Source: Crotophaga sulcirostris (Eukaryota > Chordata > Aves > Cuculiformes > Crotophagidae). Taken from it: DNA of 64,000 nucleotides. Below are positions 1 to 12,375 of the stretch, piece by piece (position 1 is the first letter of the stretch; each line of letters starts with the position of its first letter). The notes under the pieces were generated by a model that was not told the DNA's origin, searched no databases, and saw only the letters and a program-made list of their open reading frames with translations. The stretch covers positions 733,260 through 797,259 of the forward strand of contig VYZB01000118.1 of the NCBI GenBank assembly GCA_013397455.1, read 5' to 3'. The position numbers and the translations under genes were made by a program.

Positions 1-3000
1 GGCTTGATTTACTTGTCAGCATCTCTGCAATAGATTCTGTGGCACCTATAATACACTTGCTTTTCCGCTGCAAAATTGTAGCGTTATATTTGTCTTCCCC
101 AGGTGGTCACAACTAATGTGGCATACACAGTATCGGCTATTTTTTATTTCAAATGCCTCTTAAACTGATTGACACCATACTCCAAGGACAGGGGAAACGA
201 ACATATGTTCGGTGCTGCTTCAAAAAACAAATCACGGGGAAAAAACCCTGCTGTTACTTAAAACTTAGATTTTCCCTTCTTGATGAGAAGAAAGCAGGTG
301 AAGGGATTGCATGTATTTTCTGATTAGTATAGTTTGGGCTTGAGTAAAGTTGCATAATAGATATTTGACTTGATTCCAAAACAAAGCTATTGGTAATTCC
401 CTTCAGATTCTCTTACTATGGCAACCCAGTAAGATGAAGATGAAAAGAATTCACAATCTTCTCCTGTATCTCTACAATTCTGTATGCAGCTTGCTTTTAA
501 ATGCTTTCAATTAAATCACCTTGACAGGTATGTGAAAACTTGGTGAAAAAGACCCCAGAAAGTGCGATTGTAAAGATTACTGTTGATGGAAAAAAAAGAA
601 ATAAAAATCAGGTTTTACCTCTCCTTTCTTCTGTCAGTCGCTTTTCACTTCTGCTCTCCTGTTCATTAACATTGTGGTATTTAGCATGTTGGTTACAGTA
701 ACTAAGTGTTAATTTGTTCTTTGGCATGTTACATCGAGATGAACCTGATTAATTAAAAGAGGAAGCACCATCCCTGAAGCACCATGACTGGTGCATTGGT
801 GTTGATGCCTCGGGTTCAGTACATAATGAGACTTCTAGCTGCAGGCAAAGGGAGACTGCATGCTTTCCCATCTCTGGCGTGGAACAGAATTAAGCATTAA
901 CTCCGTAGCAGACCCCTGCTTATCAGCAACCTTGCTATTACTACACCGACCCTGATGTGCATAAGCAATATTTTCATCCACTTCCCAAGAGATTTATCTA
1001 GCTGTTGAAGTAGAAAATGAATATTTTACAGTTCACTTGTCTGATCAATTACCTACAAGCTGCTGCAGTATTTTATAGCCAGTGGGAGAGCTGTGTAGGT
1101 TATGATAGAGAAATCTGGAGGGAATCTGTTAGCCAACTACAAAAAAGGGACTAAAACTGTGAACGAGCCATCAATAACAGTCCTTTTGTTCATAAGGGTC
1201 TAGCCAGAAATTACAGTGTAACCAATTAAAGTACATAAATGATAATCAGAAGAATGTGAATTCCAGAGGTGAAGAAATTTGATTGCTTGATTGGAGGATA
1301 ATGAAGTGCAGAGACGATTCAAAGCCAACCTCTTCTCAGTGAAACATCTCCCTCAGTACTTTATTTGCCATTTTTGTCTTTTAGATAATTGGAAGAAACT
1401 CTTTCCTAGATACACTTTGGTAATTAAATGAACTCAGAGTTAAATTGTGTACACTTTCTAGACTGATCATAACACAGAAATTTCAACAACCTAAGTTCCC
1501 AGAGGTTTATTTTAATAGAGAAAGTTTGTTTTGGCAATTCATTTTAAGAACATTATATTTGACATCTTGAATAAGTTAGTGAAATTTCTCTTAAGTGGTG
1601 GCATATGAATTATATTTTCTCTCTAAAAAACTATAAAGAATACTACTCTGTTATTTACAGAATGAACAGTGACAAGTTCAAATACTTATTTAAAAATGAT
1701 GAAAGCATAAAGAAGCAACCTGCAAGATTCAAAAGGTAATTTGTGTTTGCCTGTTTAAAACTCCTCCAGTTTGGCCCAAGAGCTTTAAACATATATTCAT
1801 TCTTTAATTTACAGAAAACATCGTGAGAAAAATAAGTTTGTATTTGTAACAAGAAAATCAAATCTGATTTGTTTAGTGACAACTACAAATATCACTTCGA
1901 TTAAAATGAGTTTCATACTTTCAAGTTTGAAGCACAAATAAATCTGAGTTCAGCTAAAATTCAGATATAGCACTGAATGTCTGGCCTTTTTTGCTTATTC
2001 TACAACATCATCAAGAAGTAAACACTGTAAATATATATTGCTGTCTTAGTACAGAATATTGGTCTCATATTGCACACTTGATTAACTGCATTTAATTTTA
2101 GGTTATATTGTGCTCTTATGAGCATGTTTTAGGATACTGGGTCTTCCCCATTGCAAGCTTTTGATAAAGCTCTTCTTTACCATGCCTTTATCAATATTTA
2201 TTAAATATGGAAAACACAGACTTGAGGAATGAGTGATTTTTCTGTAACCAGTTCCTTTTCAACTAGCCTTTGAATTGGAAGAATTCAAAACACAGAAAAA
2301 AATAATCACTTTCTATATATATTAAAAAATTTAATGTGTGAAGAGATACATTTATTAATACTATCTTTCACTGTTTTTTATTCTCAAAAATTTACCGACA
2401 TCACTTCGATGACACAGATTTTATCTAAAGGTAAGAACAAAATCGTCTTCTACTTCTATTATATGTCCATTATTAAAATGTCTTGTATCCATTTTACCAG
2501 GTCTCCAAAGCCACCTACTTCAATGCTGAAAGTTATTGTGCTGGCCCAAGCACACATGATAATCCACCACTATAGAAGTTTAAAACCTCTTTCAAAGTCA
2601 CATTACCTCTATTTCTGAAGCGAAGCATCTGAGACAGGACATTCTCCATGTACTATCTGTGTTTTCTAGTAGAACAATCAATCTCTTAATATTTTATTTG
2701 CATTTACTGTTTTAGAAAATCTAATATCAATAATGATCCAAGAATAGCAATCATTTAAGCAAATGTTAAAAATACGTCATGATACTAAATTTTAATGCAA
2801 ATTATTTGTATCTTTAATTGCATCGTTGGTATAACCATTAATTATCTTCATAGAGGCTTACAGTAGTCAACAGAAATGCAGTTGCCTTGTTAAATTTTTA
2901 GTGCTACTTAACTGATTTAACATTGTATTCTTATTCCAGAGCTCTGCTCTGTGGCTGTCTTTGTTGGAAGAGTATGACTTTGTATAAAGGAACTTTCCTA

Positions 3001-3048
3001 TGGGATTTAGTCTACCTAAGTCACCCTTTTAGTGTTAAGGTGGGCACC
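1..3048. other. Unique AT-rich noncoding DNA
   Basis: No gene, RNA gene or mobile element is recognisable in this stretch on either strand. It is AT-rich with many homopolymer A and T tracts and few CpG dinucleotides. The open frames in it are under 105 codons, start at arbitrary ATGs, have no plausible splice context and carry no motif I recognise. I read it as intergenic or intronic vertebrate DNA. Confidence 0.7.
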
Positions 3049-4096
3049 TGGGGTGGGTTGACCGTGGCTGTATGCAAGGTGTCCACCAAAGTGGCTCTAT
3101 CACTGCTCTCCTCAACTGGACAGAAGAGAAAAAATTCAACTAAAGGCTCATGGGTAAAGATAAGGACTGGGCGAGACCATTCACCAATTAATGTCACAAG
3201 CAAAACAGACTCAACTTGGGGAAAATCAACTTAGTTTATCAAATAAGAGTAGGATAAAGAGAAATAAAAACTAAACCTTAAAACATCTTCCCCTCACCCT
3301 TCCCTTCTTTGAAGACTTAATTTTTCTCCCAATTTTCTCCACCTCCTCCCCTCCAGGGGGATGCAGGGGGATGGGGAATGGAGGTTGTGGTTAGTCCATC
3401 ACATGTTGTTTCTGCTGCTTCTTCCTCCTCAAGGGAAGGACTCCTCACGCTCTTCCCCTACTCTGATGTGGGGTCCGTGGGAGGCAGTTCTCCACAAACT
3501 TCTCCAACGTGAGTCCTTAGCAGGGGCTACAGATCTTCATGAACTGCTCCAGTGTGGGTCTCCCATGAGGTTACAAGTCCCACTAGCAAACCTGCTCAAG
3601 CATGAATTCCTCTCTCCATGGGTTCACAGGTCCTGCCAGGAGCCAGTTGTGTCGTAGGCTTCATATAGAATCACAGCCATCTTCAGCACACATCCACATT
3701 CTCCATTGTAGGGTCCTCCACAGGCTGTAGGTGGATATCTGTTCCACCATTAACTTCCATGGGCTGCAGGGGAATGGGCTTCCTCACCATGTTCTTCATC
3801 ACAGGCTGCTCTGGAGCCTAGACATCCTCTTCCTCCTGCTTCTTCCCTCAGGTTGGTGTCTGCAGAGTTATTTCTCTCACGTATTCTCTTCATCTACAGT
3901 TACATGTTTTTTCCCCCCTTCTGAACCACGTTAGCCCAGAGGCACCACCACTGTCACTGATTGGCTCAACCTTTTCCAGTGGTGGGTTTGTCTTGGAGCC
4001 GGCTGGCATTGGCTCTATTGGCTATGGAGGAAGCATCTAGCTTCACAGAAGTGACACCTGTAGCCCCCCTGCAGTGAGATTTGAATGTGCAATACA
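3049..4096 (-). mobile_element. Solo endogenous retrovirus LTR, avian type, decayed
   Basis: Read on the minus strand this block begins TGTATTG and ends CACCCCA, close to the TG...CA ends of an LTR. It matches from memory a common bird LTR family of roughly 1 kb whose last bases resemble GGGTCAACCCACC. On the minus strand a CCAAT box is present as GCCAATC (plus-strand 3959-3965). The position where the family has a TATA-like TATTTAAG is mutated (about 3920-3933), and so is the AATAAA signal position near 3237. The middle (about 3480-3790) holds decayed tandem units built around CTCCA..GTGGGTC and CTGCAGG. No gag, pol or env remnant and no primer-binding site is visible beside it, and I see no clean target-site duplication, so a solo LTR is the simplest reading. 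Assigning it to a class would need a library search. Confidence 0.8.
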
Positions 4097-7000
4097 AAGT
4101 CAGTCCAGCAAGGAGCACAGTGCCAGTCCTGTCTAGATGACTAATTCCAGATAAACTAGACACCTATATTGGGGGCCTGGATTCTAGTCTCAGGTTCTGA
4201 CTTTTCTTAGCCTAGCCACAGTGTTTAGAAAGATATCATACTACCCAAAAACTAGTTAACACTATCCTAATGGGTCAAAACAAGAGAAGCCTCATACCTT
4301 CTACATTTCAGAAAGAAACACATCATATATATTTAGACATAAATTATACGTCTTTTGTAGATAGTAAAGAGTTTCCAAACTGTATTCCTTTGAAGTATTA
4401 GTCATCTGGGAAAAACAAGATGAAAGAACATACTGTTATGTGGAGTACTCAACATCACAGAGGAAGTCAGTGGATTTTTTTTTTTAAAAAAAGAACAGAA
4501 AGAGATATTTCTTAAAACCAGACAACTATATTTCCTACCTGATAGGTAAAAATAGAATAGGGGGAAAAGTAGTTTCTTTCAGGATTGGATGGAGACTTTA
4601 AGTTACAATCTTTACTGAAGTTTTAGGGGTCTTTTGCTATATTTACTTTAATGTTTCAGTTCAATAAATAACTGAAGCCATTTTTTGCTTTGTTTGAATT
4701 TAATGTAACACGTAATAGATCTTGACTATGTTGTTATTGTACTGCTAATGTGATATTGCCACTTTATGCTGATTTTTTAGACTAACCGTATTCTAGTAGT
4801 TAAACCACATCACGAAAATGGGGAGTTGTATGGACAGAGTGTACACTGCAAATTGAGATGATTCTGCCATTGCCAGGGTCCACTTACCTGACTTCTTCAT
4901 GTGTAATACTCAAAAGTGGCTGCTTCTGGACTGCATATTACAAATGGAAACAAAGCAAAAGCCCTGAACCTTGCAGTTTCTCCCACTTTTGAAATAATGT
5001 GGAGTTCAGGATTTCACAGAATATGACTTCTACTGGTAACAAATACATGTCCTGACATGTGAAGGAAAAGTCTGTTTACCTCTTTTATCCGAAGTAACAA
5101 TGTATTTCACACAGATCTGTAAATGATTTATGAAGAAATTAAATAAAAAATTGTATAAAGATCTACGAGCACAGAAACAGCATAACTGAAGTGAATAAAC
5201 AGTACTTATTCACTATTATAATAAAGGAACAAGGATCATGCTGTAGAACTAGCAGCAATTTGAAAAGAACAGACACAAACACCTTTTTCACATGATAATT
5301 AAGGAAATTTTAGAACTTATTGTTGCAGGCTGTTTTAAAGGCCAAAGGTTTAAAGACAAATCTGTGCAGGAAAAATTGTATCAATAGCTATTAAACACAA
5401 TGACCTGATGGCTTGGATGGCAACTAATGGCCGATGAAATCTTTAAAGTACATGCAGATATATTAATATTCTGTAGAAAGGATCCTTCTCTGCCCCTACC
5501 CTACTTCTTTAGCATACCCGATTGACCATTACTAAAGATGAGATTTTAGGAGAGAGCCTGCTGACTTAACTCATTCTGACAGTTCTTAAAAACAAGTTGA
5601 ATGTAACGACAAAAATCTATTTGTTCTTTAGAGTATTACCAGAACTGCTGCTCTGAGCACACCTTTTATTTCAGTATAGTTCTGCACCTGTAGTAGCAGA
5701 GCCAGTTTTCAAAATTTATCTAATGTATGTTTCCCTCTAGATTAAAAAAGTGCTTAAATAATATTTACTTGACCTATAAAACAGAAAATAGAAACAATAT
5801 GGAGTTGAGATACAGTAAAAAATTATTTCCGCACAGATTTTTTACAATATTATTTCATTATAGATAGTCTTTGGACCAGAGATGCTTTCCAGTGGTGTTA
5901 TTTTCTGGAGACATCCCAGCTATGGCTAAAGCACTATTATAGGAACTTAAGTTCTTACTTTATACTTTTTGGACTCCCCATCTCCTACCTTTCTCCACCT
6001 GAACCACTCTCAGGATTTCCAGGATACTTATTTCCGCAGTAGAAAGCTTAGTATTATGATAATTGTTACGCAACTGCCATTAGAACAAGGGCAGATAAGA
6101 TAAAATTACTTTATCTAGGGAAATGATTGTTGCAGCAAGTGCTATTGTTGTGTGTATCCACCATACAACATCCATCTGGGTAAGTTCATACAAAGAATAC
6201 CTTTAGCTGTCCCCAGTATCGGAAGAGTTACAAGACGAGCAATACCAAGGTTAGCCCAGCATCCTGTCCACAACAATACCAAATGCTTAAGGAATAAATA
6301 AATCTTAATGGAAGTTCATTTATTCTATCTTCTGATAATTCATTATTTTGCTTATACCATAGTAGAAGAAAATTACTAAAAATAGAATAAAATCTAAGAC
6401 CAGAAGACAGTAAATCCATATTTTTCTTTGTCTTTGTGGATTCATTGAATGGTGGATTTTTGACAATAGATCTACATTGGTATCTTATTTGAAAGTAGTG
6501 GTGCAGTTTGGAATCAAGTACCCTCAGCATGCCTACTGTTTAGGCTTTTGTTTGATGAGTACGTTTAATGAGCACAAATGAGGTTTCTATCGGTGGGAAG
6601 TTAACTGGAAGCTTGTGTCTGAATTTCTACCATTGCACCCCAAACGCTGAAAAAAAAACATTAAAAAGATGCAAAGGTGAAAAAGTTACTGACCATTTGA
6701 AATGCTTCAAACCAGGAGTGTGGTTCAGTAAATCAGACATAAATTTAGTACAAATTATTCTTTTTTCCCCCAAAGTGCATGTAATGTAGGGGTCTGTGTA
6801 ACGACTGGCAATTTGCTTCTCATGTATATCTATTGTAACGTACTTATTTGAGATAATTTTATTGACACCATACATTCATATGCTTTCATTATCATTGTCA
6901 TTTTTACAAGTACAATATGAAAATATTTTTGCAATCAACATAGTATTATTACTGAAAGCTTTACACTGTAACACTGTATATTTCTGAATTCATACATACA

Positions 7001-9931
7001 CTACTCTCTCCCACTGCTGTTTAACTTCTAGCACCAAAAATTTTCCACCTGAGTGTCCCAGATATATGCAGATACATATTCTCAGAGACATTAATTTTTG
7101 AGCATCAAGTGAAAATCTTTAGTTTGAGCAGAATTTCAGCTTGCAGGCAAGTATGAAACCAGTGATTTTGCTTTCGTTTTACAAGAGTTACATCACACAA
7201 AACAAGTATTTTTAAGCATTGACTTTTTCAACCTGTCAGGTGCTCCTTAGAATATACTCAGAATAACAACCTTCCCACAGCTGAACATTACCCAAAAAAA
7301 GATTTTTATTCAGTGAATTCAGATGTTTTCCCTAATTGTCAAATATCTGTATGTAGGCTGTTATATTATCCAAAGTATTAGAAAAGGGAATTCTCTGGTG
7401 GTTTCTTTGTTTGTTATTTGGTGGGTTTTATAGCATATAGAAGCATTTCAGTTCAGAAGTTTGAGCTATAAATTGGGCAAGGTGCTACCCTGTTACTTGC
7501 AATTATTTGGACAAGGCAAGTGTCATGTAACTGCACTTCCCTGAGTTGTTGAAACTATAAAATCTTTCAGCAAACATCCATGGCAACTTACAATCAAGTT
7601 TCCATAAATATTTCCACACAATGAAATTCTACTCCTACAAGCCTACCTATGAAAAATTGTGTAAAAGAAAGAAAAAAGAATGCTGATATGGCAGCACTCA
7701 GTTTATTTAGAAAGTCAAAGTCATATGCAGTGTAAAATATAAAATCTGAGAGACAAGTAATTAACCTTACAATAAGGCAGCATATGTACTGGCATTGTTT
7801 CTAAGTAGACTGCCTATTGAATCTGCCGGTTATGTAAAGTTTTCCTTATTGCTTGATTTTTCTCTGTGTTATTTTACTCTCTGTCCATCATTTCTACTCA
7901 ACCTGTAAGCAGTTTACAGTTGGTACGTTTTACCACAACATATTTTGCACATTTCCTTGCACAGTGAGGCCTTCATTTCTGGAGACTGTCTATTAGACAG
8001 TCCTATGTATCTAAGAAGAAACCTAAAATTTTTTGTCAGGCTAATATAGCTCTAGAATTCCAATGTTTAACCAAACCAAGTTCTTTCACAGCTTCTGAAG
8101 CTCATGATAGTCAGCAAAATGTCTTAACACCTTTGGAGGATTAAATATAGGCACAGTTTCATGCATACATTTCCTTTATTACAGAAAATAGGATTTTTCT
8201 ATTGGCTGGCTCTGATCACATTCTAAAATTGCATCTGATATGAAATAAAATTTCACCTTGCTCATTTCTCCTGGAACTTTTTTTTTTTTCTGCTCGAAAG
8301 TCTTTTGCATTATGAATGAATGCCCTTTGGACCGAATTCATCCCCCTGTTTCTGTCAGAAGTTATTACCTCCATCCTGGCTGTTATCCCAGGAGCACTGC
8401 TTGATGACATTGCTGTGCGTTCCTTATCTATCAGTCTGAGCTTTTGCTCTCACAGTTGTTTCACAACTTTTATGGCAATCACAGCAATCATTATGTAAAG
8501 CTGCTGAGATACCTCACAACTCCAATGGACTCTGATGGTTCAGTGTCTTAGGTGAAAGCCTCTGCACTGTAATTTCTGTAGAGATCTGATCTTTGAGAGA
8601 TCATTAACTACTTCTTTTCCAAAGAGGAAAGGATACATCACAAATTATCTTACAGCTTGATATAGATCATAATCTACCAGTTGTTGTGATGCACTTACCA
8701 GTCTATCAGGTCATACCACAGTTGTATTTTAGACCAAAGCATAGATGGTACCTGAGAAAAAAGGTTAGACAAGCAGAGGTCTTGTTGACCTGAGGCATTC
8801 TGGCTTTGAGTCTGTCCCTAGGCTGGGACAGCATGAGACAGAAGGGTAAAGCAGATTAGCATCTTCTTAAAAGGAAAAAAAAAAACAAATGGGGAATGTT
8901 ATAGTAGAAGCCTATAAAAATCACAGCAGTTATAGAAAGAGGACACAAGAAATGGTTGTTTAATGTCAAGAGCTGGACAGCATAAAATGGCAAGTGGCAA
9001 GTTCAAAACAACAAGTAAGACTTTCACAGAAGAAAAGCTTTTCACAGTTTCGTAGTTATGCTTTGAAATCTCTTTCTACCAAACAGTATGAATGTTGAAG
9101 TGAATAAAAATTTTTCTTAAAACAGGCAAAATCACACTATAAAAGTCTACCAAGAGTAACTAAAAAGATTAATAAAAAACCCCAATACTTCAGCAAAGTT
9201 GTTGAAGTCAGGAGAATTTAATGGTAAAGCATGCTTAACCATTTTGTACACCTTTCCTGAAACGTTCTTTCCGAGTCCCTTTTGGAGACATAATTCTTGA
9301 CTAACTATACCTTTGGTATACAGGAGCGTATCCACTTTTAGGTAGAGAATTATAACTTTTAGGAACCTCACAAAGCTGACTTACCATCACTCAGCATCTG
9401 CAAAGCAAGAACTCCATTCTTGCCAATCGTGCAAAGCATATGACCATTTGTGACAGATCAGATGGAAAGGTAATGGCTCAGGACTAGAGTGCTAATACAT
9501 CTTATAGCCCCTACCAATATTGGCCCTCTGTTATCACAGATTGCTAGATAGATCACTAAAGTGAAGAGAGGAATACTAGATGATTTTCTCAGACTTTTTT
9601 TTCAGTGTAATCATTTTGATTATAGAAAATGAGTTTGGCTCACAGCACGGAGTGATATGTAGGTCAATCATCTACTGACCCACAAATAAAACATATTCTT
9701 GAAAGACTATCATTGCAGCCATGGAAGCTGTGATATTCTTGGCCACATCTGTTCATCAGGGCAAAAAACAACTAGAAAGCAAAGGGAAGAGAGTGGGAAG
9801 ATGGAGAAATAATCATGAAAGAAATCATGCAGGTTATGTAGCTACATTTACCACAGGATCAAGTTTCAAAATTAACAATGTTTCCTGATATGTCAACCTA
9901 TGATATTCAGAGTATAATATAAACATAGAAG
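4097..9931. other. Unique AT-rich noncoding DNA
   Basis: No gene or intact mobile element is recognisable. The stretch is AT-rich with scattered poly-A and poly-T runs. A small perfect hairpin sits at 7984-8002 and is listed separately. A short piece near 6215-6300 has the feel of an old repeat tail, but I could not place it. Open frames of 60-100 codons here carry no recognisable motif. Confidence 0.65.
7984..8002. repeat. Perfect 8-bp inverted repeat, 3-nt loop
   Basis: GACTGTCT is followed by ATT and then AGACAGTC, its exact reverse complement. The stem is short and chance is a fair explanation for a single 8-bp hairpin in a window this size. Confidence 0.6.
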
Positions 9932-10240
9932 GATATCAGTTTGGTCAAGCATGACCTCCCCTTGGTGAATCCATGCTGACTACTCCAGTTCACCTTCCTT
10001 CTTTCATGCGCCTGGAAATTATTTCCAGGGTAGATTCTTCCATTGTCTTCCCATCAACTGAGGTGAGGCTGACAAACTCATAATTCTCTGAGTCTTCCTT
10101 CTCACCCTTTTTAAGGATAAGAGTGACATTTGCTTTCTTCCAGTCCTGAGGCATCTATCCCAGTCACCATGATTGTTCAAAGATTATTGAGAGTGGCCTC
10201 AAAATGACCTCAACCAGCTCACTCAGTACCCGTGAATTAC
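9932..10240 (-). pseudogene. CR1 LINE fragment, reverse transcriptase N-terminal core
   Basis: The minus strand translates into a recognisable piece of the CR1 ORF2 reverse transcriptase. In order it reads RVLSELVEVILRPLSIIFEQSW, then after two stop codons QDWKKANVTLILKKG, then NYEFVSLTSVDGK and a degraded stretch ending near QHGFTKG-like codons after a frameshift. In intact CR1 this segment lies before the catalytic FADD box and helps form the template-binding part of the enzyme used for target-primed reverse transcription. Here it has in-frame stops and at least one frameshift, so it is a dead fossil. Both the 5' end and the 3' end of the element are missing, which fits an old copy broken by later deletions rather than a fresh 5'-truncated insertion. 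Confidence 0.9.
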
Positions 10241-11857
10241 CTTTGTTCATGCTTTTCCATGAAGGAAATGCAAACCACCTTATCTCACAGTAGCTTGTTC
10301 ATGCAGCCTTTCAGGTGGCCATCTTCTACACACAAGAAAATTATAAAATCATGCAGCATCCTTAGTTATCCTAACAAAACATAGTGATGTAATTGGAGCT
10401 ATAAATGTTCTGAAACTGTATAAACTAATTCACCCTGACTTAGGAGCTCATTGAAAAGCTTGAGACTCTTGATCAATATTTGCTGGTGGGTTTGGGGAAA
10501 GATGACATTTACTTAGCAACAGTAGAGACTTTATACTGTATACTTTACCTATTGAAGGTACTTGTAGCTGTACAATGGTGTTTGCCCTTACAATTTCAAT
10601 ATAATGTTGACCATAGAAAATGAGAAAAGCAAGTAGAGAAGATAGTCATACAGTCATAATTCCAGTGCATTACACTCACAGTATGAGAGCGAAAACAGAC
10701 TAATATTTCTGTAGTGTCCTTATTTAACTTCTTAGTTTGTTCCCTGTGTTTGTACTGCTTCATTTCTTTTGTACTCTGATGATGTATGAATTTTATTTAA
10801 AAATGTAAAAGAACTCAGGTTTAAAAAGACAGATTTCTGGGGTACATGGTGTTTATAATAGGTAGTTTATTTGTAACTTCCATTATCATTATTGGGAATT
10901 CCGGGACAGAGTGGAAGAAATATAAAACTCTTTCTTTATAAAATTTGTGATACATTTGAATGTAATTTTAAACTTTGTTCCAGCTTTGAAATGCTTGTCA
11001 AATATTCAGTTACTAATATCTACTGCTCTTAATTGTGAATGAGAAATAAAATGGAGATTTTTTTTTCCCAGTTATTCTATTCTTCTTTTCTTAAACAGAG
11101 TTTTTTTTGGACCAGAAATTTAATAAACTTAGCCCTCCTATTGCAGCAGTATTCTTGAAGGACGATTGCTTTAGCTATGAAAACTTCTTAGATGATCGTA
11201 TTCCTGCTGTAGAGTTGTGAACCCTTTGGAGAAAAGACTGTTGTGTATCAAGGCATAACTCGTATTTCTGTTGTTGGTCCTTGTTTTTCAAAAGCTTATT
11301 GATCTGTAATATATTAGTCTTTACAAGAAGAATCTGTGGAATAGAGAAGCAATATCGTCCCACATTGTCAGGGATGTTCAACTGCAAAGTAATGAAGTTC
11401 CTAACGTAGGAAAGGGACTGAATCATATTCAGAATAGTCAGGCACTGTAATACCTAACAATTCCAAGTGTACATTTAGAGACTGTAAGTAATTGAAATGC
11501 CTAGTTTTCCTGCAGAAAACAGAGAAAAAGTCACATTTCTGTCCCTGAAGGAAAACTCTGAGTATCCTCTAGAGAAGCCTTGCCCTGTGTCTTCAGTATG
11601 TCAAAAACCAGTGTGTTTGACCATATGTCCAACATAAAGTTTCACACCAGTAGCCATTTGCTGAGTAAGGAACTCTGTTTTCAAAGACAATGGTGAAGAA
11701 AGCAGAGTGTGCTTTATATGTTCAGTTATTCAGTCAAGATAAGAGAGACCTGAGCTAACTTTCTTTTCTTTGGGATATTTCAAACACACTTCCCTTCATC
11801 CCAGAAGTTAGCCCTCATCAAGCATCATTATAACTTATTTTGAAGTTTAAAGGGATA
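10241..11857. other. Unique AT-rich noncoding DNA between two CR1 pieces
   Basis: I see nothing recognisable here apart from simple T-runs near 11055 and 11100. The two CR1 fragments on either side have the same orientation, but they come from opposite ends of the element with about 1.6 kb of unrelated sequence between them, so they need not be one insertion. Confidence 0.6.
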
Positions 11858-12375
11858 GTATAGAACAGCTCAAGTTGGAAGGGGTCTCAAAAGGTCAGGG
11901 GGTCTAAAGTTTTCTGGGAAAAGGAGCCTAGATAAGGTTATCTAGCACCTTGTCTAGTCATGTCTTGAAAAACTCCAGTGATAAGTACTCTACCAGATCC
12001 CTTGGGAAAGTTGTTCCAGTGACTGATTGTTCTCACTGTAAAAGAATTCTTTCTTATATCAACATGAAACCTCTCTGAGTGCAATTTCTACCTGTTGCCC
12101 CTTGTCCTCTCCATGCAGCTTCTTGAGAAGAGAGATTTTCTGTCCTCTTTGTGGCTGGACTGTAAGTGGGAAAACTGTAATGAGTTTCCCCCTGAGCTTT
12201 CTCTTCTCCAAATAAAAATTACTTAATTCCTTCACTCTTTCCTCATAGGGAAGGTTCTGCATCCTTTGATCATCTTCATGACCCTTCTTTGGATCCCTTC
12301 TAGTCTGTCCATGTCTTTTTTGAATTGTGGGGACTAGACCTAGACAGTGTACTCTGGGTGCACCCTGATTTTCCA
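11858..12375 (-). mobile_element. CR1 LINE, 5'-truncated 3' part
   Basis: On the plus strand this reads as the reverse complement of a CR1 3' region: a GGTTGGAAGGG-like tail signal near 11872, then TGTTCCAGTG, the CTGTTGCCCCTTGTCCT block and CTTCTTTGGATCCCTTCTAG. On the minus strand the ORF2 C-terminus is still open over plus positions 12059-12391 and contains LPYEERVKELSNFYLEKRKLRG, which corresponds to the conserved family segment near the end of ORF2. The sequence is diverged with small indels. The 5' side is truncated as usual for CR1, and CR1 does not leave target-site duplications, so exact ends are approximate. Confidence 0.93.

Noticed and set aside
2923..3657. Open frames near and inside the 3049-4096 LTR
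   Set aside because: They are explained by the GC-richer LTR sequence and have no coding motif.
4368..4420. Possible hAT/Charlie transposon end (TTTCCAAACTGT...)
   Set aside because: The match is only about a dozen bases with no partner inverted repeat or 8-bp duplication.
6215..6300. Possible tail of an old dispersed repeat (GCCCAGCATCCTGTCCACAA)
   Set aside because: It feels familiar, but I could not tie it to a named family or find a second conserved block.
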